This document shows positions 27,245-35,327 of a stretch of DNA of 64,000 nt, one piece after another. Position 1 is the first letter of the stretch. Every line of letters begins with the position of its first letter. The position numbers and the translations under genes were made by a program. Source of the DNA: an uncultured Roseibium sp. (lineage in GTDB: Bacteria; Pseudomonadota; Alphaproteobacteria; Rhizobiales; Stappiaceae); NCBI RefSeq assembly GCF_963669205.1, contig NZ_OY769915.1, forward strand, positions 780,001 through 844,000, in the 5' to 3' direction. Under the pieces are notes generated by a model. It was not told the DNA's origin and made no database searches. It saw nothing but the letters and a program-made list of their open reading frames with translations.

Positions 27245-28068
27245 GGCGTTGGGACAGGGGATGGCGGCTTTTTCTGCGTACGGCCATCGCTGTAGTTGCA
27301 GCCATCATTTTCATTTTTCCGATCTATTGGCTGGCTGCAATCTCGATAAAGTCGCCGGAAGAGATTTTTGCATACCCGCCGGTCTGGATTCCGGCGGGCT
27401 TCGATCTCTCCAGTTATGTGACTTTGTTCCGCGACGGGGATGCCTGGGCGGTCTGGCACAGTCTCGTGACGGCTGGTGTTTCGACCCTGCTTGCGATGCT
27501 GTTCGGTACACTCGCTGCCTATTCGATCGTTCGTTACAGAACCGGTGGCGACAATCTGGCAATCTGGATCATATCGCAGCGAATGATCCCTCCGATCTGC
27601 ATCGCTTTTCCGGTCTTTCTCCTGTTCGTCAGTTGGCAGATCGTCGACACCTATACCGGGCTGATCCTGCTCTATACGGCCTTCAACATCCCGTATGTCA
27701 CCTGGATGATGCGCGGGTATCTTCAGGAAATCCCGCTGGAACTCGAACAGAGCGCAATGGTCGACGGCCTGTCGCGTTGGGCCGTCCTGTGGAAGGTCGT
27801 CATGCCCATGGCGCGCGGGGGATTGTTCGCGACCGCTGTCTTCACGTTCATTTTCGCCTGGAACGAGTTTCTGTTTGCGCTCGTTCTAACGGGATCGGAA
27901 GTCGTCACCTATACCGTGAAGGTGACCGGCTATTTCGGTTCGCAATCGACCTTCTGGTCGAAGATAGGGGCCATGAGCATGTTGGGCGTTTTGCCGATGA
28001 TTTTTGTTGTTGGGACCATGCAGCGCTTCATTGTCCGGGGCATCTCCATGGGCGCAGTCAAAGGATAG
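27241..28068 (+). CDS. Carbohydrate ABC transporter permease 2 (MalG-like)
   Basis: A 275-residue permease with six membrane segments, beginning with an N-terminal one at FLRTAIAVVAAIIFIFPIYW. The EAA-type loop is LEQSAMVDGLSRWAVLWKVV, followed by MPMARGG and FIFAWNEFLFALVLT, typical of MalG-type subunits. It pairs with the upstream permease as the heterodimeric channel and precedes the ATPase gene by four bases. Confidence 0.92.
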   Translation: MRRWDRGWRLFLRTAIAVVAAIIFIFPIYWLAAISIKSPEEIFAYPPVWIPAGFDLSSYVTLFRDGDAWAVWHSLVTAGVSTLLAMLFGTLAAYSIVRYRTGGDNLAIWIISQRMIPPICIAFPVFLLFVSWQIVDTYTGLILLYTAFNIPYVTWMMRGYLQEIPLELEQSAMVDGLSRWAVLWKVVMPMARGGLFATAVFTFIFAWNEFLFALVLTGSEVVTYTVKVTGYFGSQSTFWSKIGAMSMLGVLPMIFVVGTMQRFIVRGISMGAVKG

Positions 28069-28072
28069 CGGA

Positions 28073-29215
28073 ATGTCGGATCTCACCATCAGCCAGATCA
28101 ACAAATTCTACGGTTCGGTCCATGCCGTCAGAGACATTACCCTGCACGTTCCCGAAGGCGAGTTCGTTGTGCTCGTCGGACCATCCGGCTGCGGCAAGAG
28201 CACGTTGCTCAGAAGCATCGCGGGTCTTGAGGAAATCTCCTCCGGCGAAATGGTTTTGCGCAACAGGTCCATCGCCAGTCTTGCGCCGCGCGAGCGCAAC
28301 ATCGCCATGGTGTTCCAGAGCTATGCTCTCTACCCCTATCTCAATGTATTCGAGAACATCGCCTTCGGACTCCGGGCCCGAAAGGCTGCGCAGTCCGAGA
28401 TAGACCGACAGGTTAACTGGGCTGCCGAGCTGCTTGATATCGGGGACTATCTCTCGCGGTTTCCGCGAGAGCTGTCCGGCGGTCAGCGCCAGCGGGTGGC
28501 CATTGGGCGGGCCATCGTGCGCGATGCGGATCTATATCTTTTTGACGAACCGCTTTCCAATCTCGATGCCAAGCTGCGCGACGGAATGCGCGAGGAAATC
28601 AAGCGTCTGCATACAAAACTTGGAAAGACGTTCATCTATGTCACGCATGACCAGATCGAAGCGATGACCCTTGCTGACAGGATTGTCCTCCTGCGCGGCG
28701 GAACCATCGAGCAGCAGGGTTCACCTCTTGAACTGTTCGAAAAGCCCGCCAATACCTTTGTCGCCGGTTTCCTCGGCTCGCCAACCATGAATTTTCTGCC
28801 GGTTTCGGTGGCTGGGGGGCGCCTGCATCTGCCGGACGGGCAAACCATGAATTTCGACGTGACGCAGCAGGGGCATCCTGCTCTGAAAGAGGGACAGTAT
28901 CTCTGGGGTGTGCGGCCCGAGCACTTCTCACGCAGCGATGATCCCGCCCGATCGTTCCATGCAGCTATCGAGGTTGTTCAGCCGACCGGGTCGCGGACCT
29001 ATGGGAGTTTTTCGCAAGGCGGCTCGCACGTGGTCGCAGAACTGGATGCCCACGCGGTTAATCTTTCAAACAGGACCATCGGTCTCTCCGTCGCAATGGA
29101 GCGCACGGTGTTTTTCGACACCGATTCAAGCAGGACGATCAGTCCGGTGCTCACGCAGGCCATGCCGGTCCATAACGTCCCGCACGGCACGGCGCTTCAC
29201 GACAGGCGTCAGTAG
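28073..29215 (+). CDS. Sugar ABC transporter ATP-binding protein (MalK/UgpC-like)
   Basis: A 380-residue ATPase that powers the apionate-linked importer. Walker A is GPSGCGKST near residue 37, the signature is LSGGQRQRVAIGRAIVR near 135, and Walker B is LYLFDEPLSNLDAKLR. A C-terminal TOBE-type regulatory region follows residue 240 (WGVRPEHFS). ATG 28073 is chosen because the frame upstream overlaps the permease. It is the last gene of the operon that starts at 19381. Confidence 0.93.
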   Translation: MSDLTISQINKFYGSVHAVRDITLHVPEGEFVVLVGPSGCGKSTLLRSIAGLEEISSGEMVLRNRSIASLAPRERNIAMVFQSYALYPYLNVFENIAFGLRARKAAQSEIDRQVNWAAELLDIGDYLSRFPRELSGGQRQRVAIGRAIVRDADLYLFDEPLSNLDAKLRDGMREEIKRLHTKLGKTFIYVTHDQIEAMTLADRIVLLRGGTIEQQGSPLELFEKPANTFVAGFLGSPTMNFLPVSVAGGRLHLPDGQTMNFDVTQQGHPALKEGQYLWGVRPEHFSRSDDPARSFHAAIEVVQPTGSRTYGSFSQGGSHVVAELDAHAVNLSNRTIGLSVAMERTVFFDTDSSRTISPVLTQAMPVHNVPHGTALHDRRQ

Positions 29216-29568
29216 TTTGTGTCGCTTTTTCCGGCCAATTTGGATCATTTGATGAGGATATCCGGCCCTTGCGGGACGCATTCAAGCGAGAAGCATCAAG
29301 GCTGGCCGGGCCCTTTTACGTTCTGGCATCGTTGGCCCACCCTTGTGCCGGGAAACACCACGGCGGGCGACCCGTCTCGTCGCTGAAATTGCGCTTCATG
29401 GTCCATCCTTTCCTCAGATGACCCCCGAACACCAAAATGGCCGGACTTTCGGGGAGGGGCTGGGTCAGGCGGTAAAGCACCCTGCGTTGCATACCGGCTA
29501 TGAAAACGGGAAATGCTACCAGGCAACCGAAGCGAGAGCCGCTTCGTTTCCGCGGAAATCTGTCCAAT

Positions 29569-29691
29569 GATTTGGCAGCAGCTCACGCAAACAAGGACCT
29601 GTGCACCCGTCGCTGCAAAGAGCGCGGTGGCCCGCCCGATATCCTGCCCAGCGGCGCTCACCGGCACAGCCTTATCGACACATCCCGTCAT
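29569..29691 (-). pseudogene. 5' remnant of a short-chain dehydrogenase gene
   Basis: Starting at ATG 29691 on the reverse strand, the first 33 codons read like the N-terminal nucleotide-binding segment of an SDR (VPVSAAGQDIGRATALFAAT, then GAQVLVC). After about residue 38 the similarity stops and the frame drifts into unlike sequence. No rest of the gene is visible, so it is a truncated remnant. It lies in the 492-base gap 29216–29707, which otherwise shows no supported gene. Confidence 0.5.
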
Positions 29692-29707
29692 CCCAGGCGT
29701 CTTTCGC

Positions 29708-30859
29708 TCAAAGATTGAAGTCCGCTACGATTTGGTCCGTGTGCTCTCCCACCATCGGAGCGGCGCTGGATGAAGCCGAGACCTGTCCATCGATTTGGTA
29801 CGGAGCGCGCGTGGTTTCGACGGTGTCGCCATTGGCGAGTGCCAGACGCTGGGTCATGTCAAGCGCCTTGAACCCGTCGCTGGCGAGCAGATCCGGCCAG
29901 CTCATTACCTCGGCGCACCAGATGTCGGCGGGTTGCAGAATGGCGAGCCACGCTTCGGTGCCGCGTGTTGACAGGCGTTTCGCCAGCAGCATCGAGATTT
30001 CCGCCCGGTGGGAAAATGCCCGATCCTCACCGAGGCCGAATTCCGGTGTCTCCATGCCCAACAATTCAAACAGCCGGTGCAACGGTGTCATCGCGAGCGC
30101 CAGATAACCGTTTGCTGTCGGATAAACTCCATAAGGTGCGGGCAGATACGCGTGGGCCCCGTGGTTCTTAGGGCGGTCGGGCATGCGGCCTCCGTCGTTC
30201 AGATGTGTTGTCAGCACCTCGAACTGGAAATCGACCAGACTTTCCAGCAGGCTGGTATCTACCTTGGCACCCTGGCCTTTGAACCCGCGCCGCACGAGCG
30301 CGGCCAGAATGGCCTGGGTCAGGTTATGCCCGGCCAGCATGTCGGCCACGGCCAGCCCCACGGGCTGCGGGGGACCGTCTTCAAAGCCGTTCAGCCACAT
30401 GACACCGGACCGCGCCTGGGCCAAAAGATCTTGACCCGGCAAGTCAACCCAGGGACCAGAGGCGCCGTACCCGGTTACAGAGGCGTAGATCAGCCCCGGA
30501 TTGAGCGCCTTGAGCGTTTCGTATGAAAATCCGAGTCGATCAAACACGCCGGGGCGGAAATTCTGGATGAGCACATCTGCCTGCGTGATCAGTTTCATCA
30601 GCCGTGCGTGATCGGCTGGTTCCTTCATATCGGCCGCGTAGCTTTGCTTGTTGCGGTTGATCGCCTGAAACAGCGTGTTGGTGCCGCCAATGTCAGTGTC
30701 GCTCAGATAGATCTGGCGACCCAGATCGCCCTTGCCCGGCCGCTCCACCTTGATCACTTGCGCGCCGAGATCCGCCAGACGCAGCCCGGCCAGCGGGCCT
30801 GCAAGAAACTGGGCGAATTCAAGAACCACAAGGCCTTCAAGAGGTTTGCTGGCACTCAT
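29708..30859 (-). CDS. CaiB/BaiF family CoA-transferase
   Basis: A 383-residue class III CoA-transferase that would move CoA between carboxylic acids. The N-terminal LEGLVVLEFAQFLAGPLAGL and DLGAQVIKVERPGKGD are diagnostic, and the catalytic Asp lies in LPGQDLLAQARSG near residue 145. Other conserved parts are FRPGVFDRLGFSYE and VDTSLLESLVDFQ. It overlaps the upstream solute-binding-like gene by four bases (ATGA), so the two are co-translated. Together with the divergent MaoC hydratase it suggests a CoA-ester degradation or activation pathway. Substrate unknown. Confidence 0.93.
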   Translation of the reverse strand: MSASKPLEGLVVLEFAQFLAGPLAGLRLADLGAQVIKVERPGKGDLGRQIYLSDTDIGGTNTLFQAINRNKQSYAADMKEPADHARLMKLITQADVLIQNFRPGVFDRLGFSYETLKALNPGLIYASVTGYGASGPWVDLPGQDLLAQARSGVMWLNGFEDGPPQPVGLAVADMLAGHNLTQAILAALVRRGFKGQGAKVDTSLLESLVDFQFEVLTTHLNDGGRMPDRPKNHGAHAYLPAPYGVYPTANGYLALAMTPLHRLFELLGMETPEFGLGEDRAFSHRAEISMLLAKRLSTRGTEAWLAILQPADIWCAEVMSWPDLLASDGFKALDMTQRLALANGDTVETTRAPYQIDGQVSASSSAAPMVGEHTDQIVADFNL

Positions 30860-32001
30860 GCAAGACTCTTTCTGTAGAGGGTGTTCACCACGTCGATTGC
30901 CTCGGCAGCGCTCCGCTGCCCGGACAAATGTTCGCAGATGACTGTGCTGGCCCGCGTCTGAAAGGGCAGATAGCCATCATAGCGGGGCCGCACCCACGCG
31001 CCATCCAGAGTGCGAAGTGTGTTTTTCATGAAGTCGCCGGATTGAGCGTTGCAAGAGTCACTGAGCCACGCCGCTCGATGCCCAGGCTGGCCGCCGCTGG
31101 AGACCCAGGTCCCGACCTGGCAGGCGGCCGACGAGATTTCATAGGCGTAGGCCACGGCAAGATCGCGATTTGACGACAAGGCAGACACGGCAATCCCCGT
31201 TCCACCTAAAACTGTGCCCGCGCATCCCGTTTTGCCGAGATCGGCGATGTCGGCGAATGTCAGCGCATGCGTGCGAAAACCGGGACGAGAATAGCTGATG
31301 TAACCGTAACCATGAGCGCAATAATGTGGCGCTTCATCATAATCGCCTGCCATCCAGTCGTACAGAGCGATAGGATCCATTCCGTAACACGCTGGAGGTA
31401 CATGGTCGGTCAGTTGACGCAGGCGTCCAAGCACCAATTCCATCTGCTCGCCGGAGAGGAGTGCATCGGGCGTTGTCGCCGGCTCAAACCCCATTGCATT
31501 CGCGAGCCAGAAGAAAGCCATCAGCGTGTGCGGTGACAGCAGCGGAATGCAGACGCGCCCACCGCGCGCCAACGATATGAGGTCCTCCCACGTTTCCGGA
31601 ACATCACTTTGCAAGTCTGGCCTGTGGCACGCCACACAGGTGGCTGCATCCACAGCGAATGCGTATTGTCCGCCGTCAAGCTGATAAGACGCATGAGATC
31701 CTCCGACGCTGTTCCGGGCCAGTTCCGCCAATTCGGCATCGCGGCCAACCGCGCCAAGATCAACCAATAATCCTTCGTTCACCGCTTCTCCCAGATGCGG
31801 ATGGTCAATGACTATCAGGTCATGGTTTTCCGCCAGCTCGCGAATGGGTTGACTTTCGAAGTCCCGCAGCGGGCGCGCGTTCCAGTGAAACGACACTCCT
31901 GGATTGCGTTTTGCAAATTCCAGGGAAGTGGCCTCCATCGGCGCGATACCGCGGTGATGATCCCACGTCATACCCTTCAAATGCACGGTGCCGCAGTTCA
32001 T
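30856..32001 (-). CDS. Solute-binding-protein-like protein without signal peptide
   Basis: A 381-residue protein with the look of a family-1 ABC solute-binding protein (LKGMTWDHHRGIAPMEATSL, WEDLISLARGGRVCIPLLSP and the late SSGGQPGHRAAWLSD). It starts directly with MNCGTVHLKGMTWDHHRG and has no signal peptide or membrane anchor, so it should stay in the cytoplasm. It overlaps the CoA-transferase gene by four bases. Such orphan cytoplasmic homologues may act as metabolite sensors or pathway proteins rather than in uptake (inference). A GGGAGTAG ribosome site precedes ATG 32001, which argues against a missed upstream signal peptide. Confidence 0.82.
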   Translation of the reverse strand: MNCGTVHLKGMTWDHHRGIAPMEATSLEFAKRNPGVSFHWNARPLRDFESQPIRELAENHDLIVIDHPHLGEAVNEGLLVDLGAVGRDAELAELARNSVGGSHASYQLDGGQYAFAVDAATCVACHRPDLQSDVPETWEDLISLARGGRVCIPLLSPHTLMAFFWLANAMGFEPATTPDALLSGEQMELVLGRLRQLTDHVPPACYGMDPIALYDWMAGDYDEAPHYCAHGYGYISYSRPGFRTHALTFADIADLGKTGCAGTVLGGTGIAVSALSSNRDLAVAYAYEISSAACQVGTWVSSGGQPGHRAAWLSDSCNAQSGDFMKNTLRTLDGAWVRPRYDGYLPFQTRASTVICEHLSGQRSAAEAIDVVNTLYRKSLA

Positions 32002-32123
32002 TTCGGCTACTCCCAGTTTTCACCAGTCTATATACAAAGCTCTCAAAATTTTAAATACAAAAAAAATTTTTTGCATATGGAAAAGTATCGGCGTAGTGTG
32101 GCGTCGGGAGGAGGCGACAAACC
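32002..32123. promoter_or_regulatory. Divergent promoter region between the CoA-transferase and MaoC operons
   Basis: This 122-base AT-rich segment separates two divergent transcription units. It includes A/T tracts at about 32045–32072 with inverted symmetry (AAAATTTT and AAAAAATTTTTT) and a GGGAGGAGG ribosome site for the MaoC gene. The IclR regulator at 38166 is the obvious candidate to bind here. Confidence 0.5.
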
Positions 32124-32576
32124 ATGATCGTCGAGCAGTATTACGAAGACTATGAAGTGGGTGCCCGGCGCCAGACATTTGGCCGCACTATCACCGAAAC
32201 AGATTTCGTAATTCATGCAGGGCACAGTGGAGATTTCTTTCCGCATCACATGGACCGGGAATGGTGCGCGGCAAAGGAGTTCGGACAGCGTATCGCCCAC
32301 GGCACACTGACCTTTTCGATTGGCGTCGGACTGACGGCGACGGCAGTAAACCCTGTCGCCTTCAGCTTTGGATACGACAAACTGCGCTTCCTCCGCCCCG
32401 TTCACATAGGCGACACGGTCCACACTGAGGTCGAAGTCAAAGAGAAGTTTCCCGACAAAAAAAGAACCGATCATGGACGCGTGATCGAGGCGACCACCGT
32501 GATCAACCAGCGGGGCGAGGCGGTTTTGTATTGCGAGCACATTTATCTCGTTCAAATGCGTTCAATTCAGGACTGA
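32124..32576 (+). CDS. MaoC family dehydratase (hot-dog fold)
   Basis: A 150-residue (R)-specific enoyl-CoA hydratase-type protein. The hydratase motif is FVIHAGHSGDFFPHHMD, with the Asp/His pair in the expected place, followed by IAHGTLTFSIGVGL and LRFLRPVHIGDTVHTEVEV. It should add or remove water on a CoA ester in the cytoplasm. It heads the rightward operon with the sugar importer and amidohydrolase, and faces the CoA-transferase operon, so CoA-ester chemistry and sugar-type uptake appear linked. Confidence 0.92.
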   Translation: MIVEQYYEDYEVGARRQTFGRTITETDFVIHAGHSGDFFPHHMDREWCAAKEFGQRIAHGTLTFSIGVGLTATAVNPVAFSFGYDKLRFLRPVHIGDTVHTEVEVKEKFPDKKRTDHGRVIEATTVINQRGEAVLYCEHIYLVQMRSIQD

Positions 32577-32605
32577 ATCCGTAACTTGGACAGGGAGGCC
32601 AAGAC

Positions 32606-33787
32606 ATGAAGTTCACAAATCTCACAAGCCTTGCGGCAACGGTTGTACTAACCTCCAGTATCGCAATGGCTGACGGCCGGGCACCGATTGAAAAACTGCC
32701 CGCTGACTTGCAGGCACACTATGAAAGCTCGACCACGCCAGTCGCAGATGCGGATCTGTCGAATTTTGTGACACCCGATCGCCCCTACAAATGGTGTCAC
32801 TCCGAAAGTTACCAGGGCAACCCTTGGCGTGTCGCTCTGACCAATGAGCTGAAACGGCTGGTCCAAGGATTGATCGACAAGGGAGTGGTGTCCAGTTTCG
32901 AGATGTCGGATTCGAATGGCGATGCCAGCCTGCAAATCTCACACATCCGGAGCTTTATCGAAAAAGACTGCGCGATCATCACGTCCGTTCCGGGTTCCAC
33001 AACGGGCCTGAATGCCGCGATCGAGGCTGCTGCCAAGGCCGGCATCCCCTTCGTCACAGGCGCCACCTCGGTCACAAGCGAGGCAGCGTTCAATGTTGAC
33101 AGCAACTACTACAAATGGGGCTACGACATGGCCAGGAACCTCAGCGAAGAGCTGGGGGGCAAAGGCAACGTGGTGATGGTCGAAGGGATAGCCGGGATCG
33201 CTATCGTCGATCAGCAACGCACCGGCGCGGAGGCGGCGTTCGCCGAATATCCCGACATCAAGGTTGTGCGCGTGGTCAATGGCGACTGGACACCCTCAGT
33301 GACCAAATCCGTGATCCTTCAAACACTCGCAACCAATCCGGGAGCAATTAATGGTGTCTGGACGACAGGGTCGGAGACACGGGTGGTCGCAGAGGCATTC
33401 GAACAGGCTGGGCGGCCGCTGCCGGTCGTTACCGGGTCGATTTCAGGCGATGCGCTGGGGTATTGGAACGTCAACAAAGATGGCTTCCGCTTTACCGGTG
33501 GTGCTCTGTTGCCGAGTTGGATCGGTCAGTCCCTGTTCAGAGTGTCGAGCCGGATCATGGATGGCCAGAAGCCGCTTGTGAACACGATGATGATTCCGAT
33601 TCCGGATGTTTCCCCTTCAAGTCTATCGGGCTGGTACGCCGACTGCATGAAGCCGGATTCTGCCGAGATCTTCCCTGTTGCGCCGGAAGATCCGCTGAAA
33701 CCCGAAGTGATTGCCGCCTATTTCGGCGGAAACACAGCGCCGGCGTCAGGCTGGAGCTATTCCGAAGTCACTCCCGCATGCCCGTAA
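32606..33787 (+). CDS. Ribose-type sugar ABC transporter substrate-binding protein
   Basis: A 393-residue periplasmic binding protein of the type 1 (RbsB-like) fold. The signal peptide (MKFTNLTSLAATVVLTSSIA) is cleaved near AMA. The fold is visible in VPGSTTGLNAAIEAAAKAGI, PFVTGATSVTSEAAF and GNVVMVEGIAGIAIVDQQRT. It is longer than RbsB (about 290), with an N-terminal extension of about 70 residues containing a cysteine. It follows the MaoC gene by 29 bases. A strong hairpin after the stop separates it from the ATPase genes. Ligand unknown. Confidence 0.9.
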   Translation: MKFTNLTSLAATVVLTSSIAMADGRAPIEKLPADLQAHYESSTTPVADADLSNFVTPDRPYKWCHSESYQGNPWRVALTNELKRLVQGLIDKGVVSSFEMSDSNGDASLQISHIRSFIEKDCAIITSVPGSTTGLNAAIEAAAKAGIPFVTGATSVTSEAAFNVDSNYYKWGYDMARNLSEELGGKGNVVMVEGIAGIAIVDQQRTGAEAAFAEYPDIKVVRVVNGDWTPSVTKSVILQTLATNPGAINGVWTTGSETRVVAEAFEQAGRPLPVVTGSISGDALGYWNVNKDGFRFTGGALLPSWIGQSLFRVSSRIMDGQKPLVNTMMIPIPDVSPSSLSGWYADCMKPDSAEIFPVAPEDPLKPEVIAAYFGGNTAPASGWSYSEVTPACP

Positions 33788-33799
33788 AGCGGTCTGACG

Positions 33800-33845
33800 G
33801 AATGCACCGGCGTGTGGCGGCGCTGCCCGCCGGTGCATTCTTTTT
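33800..33845 (+). terminator. Hairpin with T-run between binding-protein and ATPase genes
   Basis: GAATGCACCGGC at 33800–33811 pairs perfectly with GCCGGTGCATTC at 33829–33840 around a 17-base loop, and TTTTT follows. It should give partial termination so that the binding protein is made in excess. Confidence 0.8.
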
Positions 33846-33856
33846 GGAGTGACAGA

Positions 33857-34591
33857 ATGACTGGGTATCTTACGACACGAGGTCTGACCAAAAGCTTTGG
33901 ACAAACACGCGCATTGCGCGACGTGTCGGTTACGATTGAACCCGGCAAGGTGTATGCCATCCTGGGAGAAAACGGGTCTGGAAAAAGTACCCTGGTTAAA
34001 GTCTTGTCGGGCATAATCCCTGCAGATTCCGGAGAAATTACCGTTGCGGATCGGACCATTGCACCAGCTTGTCCGACTGACATGACTGAGCGGGGCGTTT
34101 CCGTTGTCCTCCAGGAAGTACTCATTGCCGGAAACCGCAGCGGTATCGAAAATGTCCTGATCGGTCAGGATAGTCTTTGGTCGTTCTGCGGGACCTCTTC
34201 CCAACGTCGCGCCGCGGTCGAGTTCTGGATTGACAGGCTCTCGACGCGGCCAATTGATCTGGATTGCCCGGCCGGGGAACTCCCCCTGAACGAACAACAG
34301 GTTCTGGTTATCGCCCGTGCCTTCATTGCTTCGCCGAAGGTTCTGATTCTGGATGAAATCACAGCTGCGCTGGATCTGGCCGACCGGGACAAGGTGTTCG
34401 ACGCAATTCGCGCCTTCTGCAACGATGGGGGAGGTGTGGTTTTTGTTTCGCATCGAATGCCGGAAATCATGGAATTGTCTGACGTTGTATTCATCATGCA
34501 CAACGGAGCGAACACCGCACAACTTTCTGGACAAGACATCAATCCGAAAACGCTTTTGGCGCATCTGACCCAAGAGGCAGTCCATGCCTGA
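33857..34591 (+). CDS. Sugar ABC transporter ATPase, N-terminal half as a separate gene
   Basis: A 244-residue protein equivalent to the first ATPase domain of RbsA/MglA-type proteins. Walker A is intact (ILGENGSGKSTLVKVLSG), and Walker B is VLILDEITAALDLADRD. The signature region is weak (LPLNEQQVLVIARAF), as is common in this family. ATG 33857 gives the normal N-terminus; the longer frame to 33812 runs into the hairpin. It overlaps the next gene, the second ATPase domain, by eight bases, so one tandem ATPase is made from two polypeptides. Confidence 0.88.
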   Translation: MTGYLTTRGLTKSFGQTRALRDVSVTIEPGKVYAILGENGSGKSTLVKVLSGIIPADSGEITVADRTIAPACPTDMTERGVSVVLQEVLIAGNRSGIENVLIGQDSLWSFCGTSSQRRAAVEFWIDRLSTRPIDLDCPAGELPLNEQQVLVIARAFIASPKVLILDEITAALDLADRDKVFDAIRAFCNDGGGVVFVSHRMPEIMELSDVVFIMHNGANTAQLSGQDINPKTLLAHLTQEAVHA

Positions 34592-35327
34592 ACCTGCCAT
34601 GAGGGTGGTCAACCTCTCAATAATTCCGGGAAGTGAACCGATTTCCGAGACGGTTCACAAGCAAGAGATCCTTGGATTGGCCGGTCTGGACGGCCATGGG
34701 CAGGCACAATTTCTGGAAAGCCTTGCGGGCGTTCACAGGCCGGCCTCCGGTGAAGTGAGAGCGGGCACACACACTATTCACAATCTGAGTGACGCCGCCG
34801 AAGCGCGGGTCGGTTACATGCCCTCAGATCGAAAGAAAAACGGAATTTTTCCCGGGCTGAGTGTGCAGGACAACTTCACTTTGGGCAATCTGGGCCGGTT
34901 CTCCAAATTGGGATGGCTCAGAAAGCGCGCAGCTGGGAAGTCACTGGACGGCTTCCGCGACGATTTGTCGATAGCTTGCGCCAGCAGGAACACCCCCATT
35001 TCCAGCTTGTCCGGCGGCAACCAGCAAAAGGTCCTGCTGGCACGGGCCATGGCGCGCGATCCCGACATCATGCTGCTTAACGATCCAACGCGCGGTGTGG
35101 ATATCCAGACCCGCCAAACGCTCTACAGCTATTTTCGTCAAGCAGTTGCCGACAACGGCATGACGCTTGTCGTTCTCTCGACCGAGCTTGATGAAATCAT
35201 CGAACTTTGCGATCGGGTCATCGTCTTTCGCGACTTTGGCATTTCGGAACGGCTGACACGTGAAGACCTCAGTATGGATGCGTTGATGGCGGCGATGTTC
35301 GGACAGGCGCGGACGGTGCCTTCATGA
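34584..35327 (+). CDS. Sugar ABC transporter ATPase, C-terminal half as a separate gene
   Basis: A 247-residue protein matching the second ATPase domain of RbsA-type proteins. Walker A is degenerate (LDGHGQAQFLESLAG), as expected for that domain, while the signature LSGGNQQKVLLARAMARDP and Walker B MLLNDPTRGVDIQTRQ are good. Combined with the upstream gene (244 residues) the total equals a normal 490–500 residue RbsA. The eight-base overlap implies coupled translation and a heterodimer. It overlaps the first permease by four bases. Confidence 0.88.
   Translation: MPEPAMRVVNLSIIPGSEPISETVHKQEILGLAGLDGHGQAQFLESLAGVHRPASGEVRAGTHTIHNLSDAAEARVGYMPSDRKKNGIFPGLSVQDNFTLGNLGRFSKLGWLRKRAAGKSLDGFRDDLSIACASRNTPISSLSGGNQQKVLLARAMARDPDIMLLNDPTRGVDIQTRQTLYSYFRQAVADNGMTLVVLSTELDEIIELCDRVIVFRDFGISERLTREDLSMDALMAAMFGQARTVPS

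Noticed and set aside
29317..29400. 27-codon reverse-strand frame with a GAGGAAAGG ribosome-like site
   Set aside because: Too short and featureless to support; no conserved peptide recognised and no partner genes.
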